Positions 62,368 through 64,000 of a stretch of 64,000 bases of DNA are shown piece after piece. Source of the stretch: Peribacillus sp. FSL P2-0133 (GTDB lineage: Bacteria; Bacillota; Bacilli; Bacillales; DSM-1321); the NCBI RefSeq assembly GCF_037975445.1, contig NZ_CP150254.1:2602001-2666000 (forward strand). Direction: 5' to 3'. The stretch's first letter is position 1, and every line of letters begins with the position of its first letter. Position numbers and translations under genes: made by a program. The notes beneath the pieces were generated by a model. The model saw nothing but the letters and a program-made list of their open reading frames with translations, was not told the DNA's origin and ran no database searches.

Positions 62368-64000
62368 AAATATATGAAGCCAAGACATTGACGGCCGCAA
62401 CCAAGTCGCGCGCCAAGCAATATGAAGAACTAAAGAAGGAAGTCACAGCCCTGAAAAAGGAATTTCAGGGCATCGTCGGCCTGGATAACGAGTTTCAAGG
62501 GGCCGGTGCCGCCGCCATCAAAAGCTTCTATGAAGCGCAAATCGAGGTGGCCGACGCCTGGATGGAACTTTTCACGACACAGATCAGTTTTTTGGAAGGC
62601 ATTCCAGCCAGCCTGGAAGAGGCGGACCTCTCCGGAAATACGGTGGTCGAGGTTCCCTTTTTAGATGGCGAAGTGTCGAACGGCATTAACCAAGCGAAGT
62701 CGCTTGTCGATGAACAAGCGAACGATCTCCAAAGGATCCTCGACAGCATTGACGATATCCTGCCTCTTGATAGGTTCGACCAAAAGGACTTTAATGAAAA
62801 AATCACGCTAGCCGGACAGAGGCTGGATGACACCGTGACAAAGGTCGAGAATGTCGACCGGCAATTGGTCGAGGAATATGATGTGTCCGTCGGGCAAGAA
62901 AACGTGGCCGTTGGCCTCTTCCGCGCCTTACTTGACGCCACCAAACAGGACGGCACCGTTTCTCCGATGACGTTCAACCAATCGGCCTTCAAGAATAGTG
63001 ACGTCTATCAAGTGAAGGATGAAGTCGCCGGTCAGATGAAAAACTATCAAACCTTCAAAAGACAACAAGCCGAAGCCCGGAAAATCGAACAAGAAATGGA
63101 AGAACTCGAAAACCGCCCATGGTACGAAAAAGCCTGGGATACGACAAAAACCTTTACAGGGGAATTCACGGGATATTATGATTCAATCAGGGCCTCAACC
63201 GGAGTCGATCCAGTAACGGGCCGCAAGCTGTCCGAAGCCGAACGAATCGCCGCTGGCGCCATGGCAGCCGCTGGATTCATCCCCGTCGTCGGCTGGGCCG
63301 GCAGGGCCATCAAAGGCGGCAGCGCCATCTACAAAACGGCCAAAGGGCTCAACGCAGCGAACCGCGCCCTCGATGCCTATAAAACGACAAAAGGCTTTAG
63401 CCTCCTCCAGAAAACCGAATACGGAATATATGGCCTCCTCGCAGCCAACGGACTCGGCGAAGCGGTCACCGGCAAAGACATGTTCGGCAACCAGCTAACC
63501 GAGGAACAGCGCCAGAACGGGCTGTTGATGGCACTTGGAATCGGCGGTGTGGCAGGTGCGGCTAAAGTCGCTGATAAAATAGCCAGTGGTACAAAGTTCG
63601 TCCCTTACAGCAAGGAATTTGCGCAAAAGCAGGTTCAGAAAGTTCAAGCCTTCGGCAGAAAAATTGGCAAAGTGGAAGTGCCTCTCCGTATTAGGGTCGA
63701 AGAATTAGCGACGGCTTATGGAAACAACTACAAGCATGTCACGTTTGATAAGACGACGATTCAGGATATTGTACAGAAGTTTGCAGTGAAGAGACTTTCT
63801 TCTGTAAACCAAATGAAGGCCGATGATGCGATGGTTGAAGCAGCAAGAAAACTACCAGCATATGCGAGAAGACCTAACCAACCAAGAAATTATAAATATA
63901 AAGAACGTAATGAAGACGGAACTACACTGTACACTTTTATTTCAACCAAGAACGGCAAAGAATATCAAGTGAATTATGACAAAGGTGGATTCCCGATTTT
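62364..64000 (+). CDS. LXG-domain polymorphic toxin (partial, runs off the window)
   Basis: 545 codons are open to the right edge. Residues 1 to about 200 are the helical LXG targeting domain (M-K-I-Y-E-A-K-T-L, FQGAGAAAIKSFYEAQIEVA, FLEGIPASLEEADLSGNTVV). They are followed by a linker W-Y-E-K-A-W-D-T-T-K-T-F, the pre-toxin hydrophobic/glycine region ERIAAGAMAAAGFIPVVGWA, and then a C-terminal domain. The visible end (G-T-T-L-Y-T-F-I-S-T-K-N-G-K-E-Y, N-Y-D-K-G-G-F-P-I-F) recalls nuclease-type toxin domains of the HNH/Endo VII sort, an inference. The first 1.2 kb is markedly richer in G+C than the last 450 bases. The immunity gene should lie beyond the window. Confidence 0.85.
   Translation, partial: MKIYEAKTLTAATKSRAKQYEELKKEVTALKKEFQGIVGLDNEFQGAGAAAIKSFYEAQIEVADAWMELFTTQISFLEGIPASLEEADLSGNTVVEVPFLDGEVSNGINQAKSLVDEQANDLQRILDSIDDILPLDRFDQKDFNEKITLAGQRLDDTVTKVENVDRQLVEEYDVSVGQENVAVGLFRALLDATKQDGTVSPMTFNQSAFKNSDVYQVKDEVAGQMKNYQTFKRQQAEARKIEQEMEELENRPWYEKAWDTTKTFTGEFTGYYDSIRASTGVDPVTGRKLSEAERIAAGAMAAAGFIPVVGWAGRAIKGGSAIYKTAKGLNAANRALDAYKTTKGFSLLQKTEYGIYGLLAANGLGEAVTGKDMFGNQLTEEQRQNGLLMALGIGGVAGAAKVADKIASGTKFVPYSKEFAQKQVQKVQAFGRKIGKVEVPLRIRVEELATAYGNNYKHVTFDKTTIQDIVQKFAVKRLSSVNQMKADDAMVEAARKLPAYARRPNQPRNYKYKERNEDGTTLYTFISTKNGKEYQVNYDKGGFPI

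Noticed and set aside
1-64000. CRISPR array, rRNA or tRNA genes
   Set aside because: No regularly spaced direct repeats, no rRNA-like blocks and no cloverleaf with T-arm GGTTCGAATCC-type sequence were seen while reading both strands.

Overview
The window reads as chromosome of a low-GC, endospore-forming Bacillaceae bacterium. The best inference is the Peribacillus/Bacillus simplex neighbourhood, because nearly every recognisable gene has a Bacillus subtilis-type counterpart. These include a ger spore-germination operon and the tail of another, the yngJ-I-HA-HB-G-F-E leucine-catabolism operon, the yra spore-coat/adhB group, hxlAB/hxlR, yoxD, ythAB, a ywaD-like peptidase, pncB-nadE and a ywqH-ywqI-LXG type VII secretion module. 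The genus was not tested by any search.

Layout. 0-8 kb: a GerC tail, a flavin amine oxidase, then a debris field (IS3 and IS66 relics, an internally deleted glutamate dehydrogenase, the tip of an RHS-type toxin with a broken toxin domain and an intact candidate immunity gene), then a secreted M28 aminopeptidase. 8.7-12 kb: cytochrome bd-type quinol oxidase and a secreted protein. 12-20.6 kb: a TetR regulator and a seven-gene operon for isovaleryl-CoA/3-methylcrotonyl-CoA degradation to acetoacetate and acetyl-CoA, preceded by a near-palindromic operator. 22-26 kb: a gerA-gerC-gerB operon with a candidate sigma-G promoter. 26-28 kb: a second gene graveyard (alcohol dehydrogenase, VOC, ATP-dependent DNA ligase fragments). 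28-30.6 kb: small CotF-like coat proteins and a zinc alcohol dehydrogenase. 31.4-39.7 kb: a GntR regulator diverging from a catabolic cluster (two aldehyde dehydrogenases, two iron-type alcohol dehydrogenases, an MFS anion symporter). 40-42.6 kb: yoxD and the formaldehyde-fixing hxlAB with divergent hxlR.

43-49.5 kb: an ArsR regulator and an array of luciferase-like flavin oxidoreductases in varied states of decay, a Major Royal Jelly Protein/Yellow-family protein and a broken VOC gene. 49.5-56 kb: an AT-rich accessory stretch with a broken conserved-tail gene, a double-HTH protein, a nicotinamidase-like hydrolase, a truncated nicotinate phosphoribosyltransferase run into a truncated tyrosine-recombinase-like gene, and the stump of a second nicotinamidase. 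These sit directly in front of the intact pncB and nadE genes. 58.5-61.4 kb: a serine hydrolase and small proteins of unknown function. 61.6 kb to the end: a type VII secretion module whose LXG toxin runs off the window.

I saw no rRNA, tRNA or CRISPR array. Many starts were moved from the longest reading frame to an internal start with a good Shine-Dalgarno sequence. The strongest unusual signals are start-codon anomalies in the acyl-CoA thioesterase and TetR genes, inverted copies of the hxl control region on both sides of hxlR, the rearranged NAD-salvage locus, the unassigned diol/hydroxy-acid catabolic cluster and the composition break in the LXG toxin. No wholly new system could be demonstrated from sequence alone.
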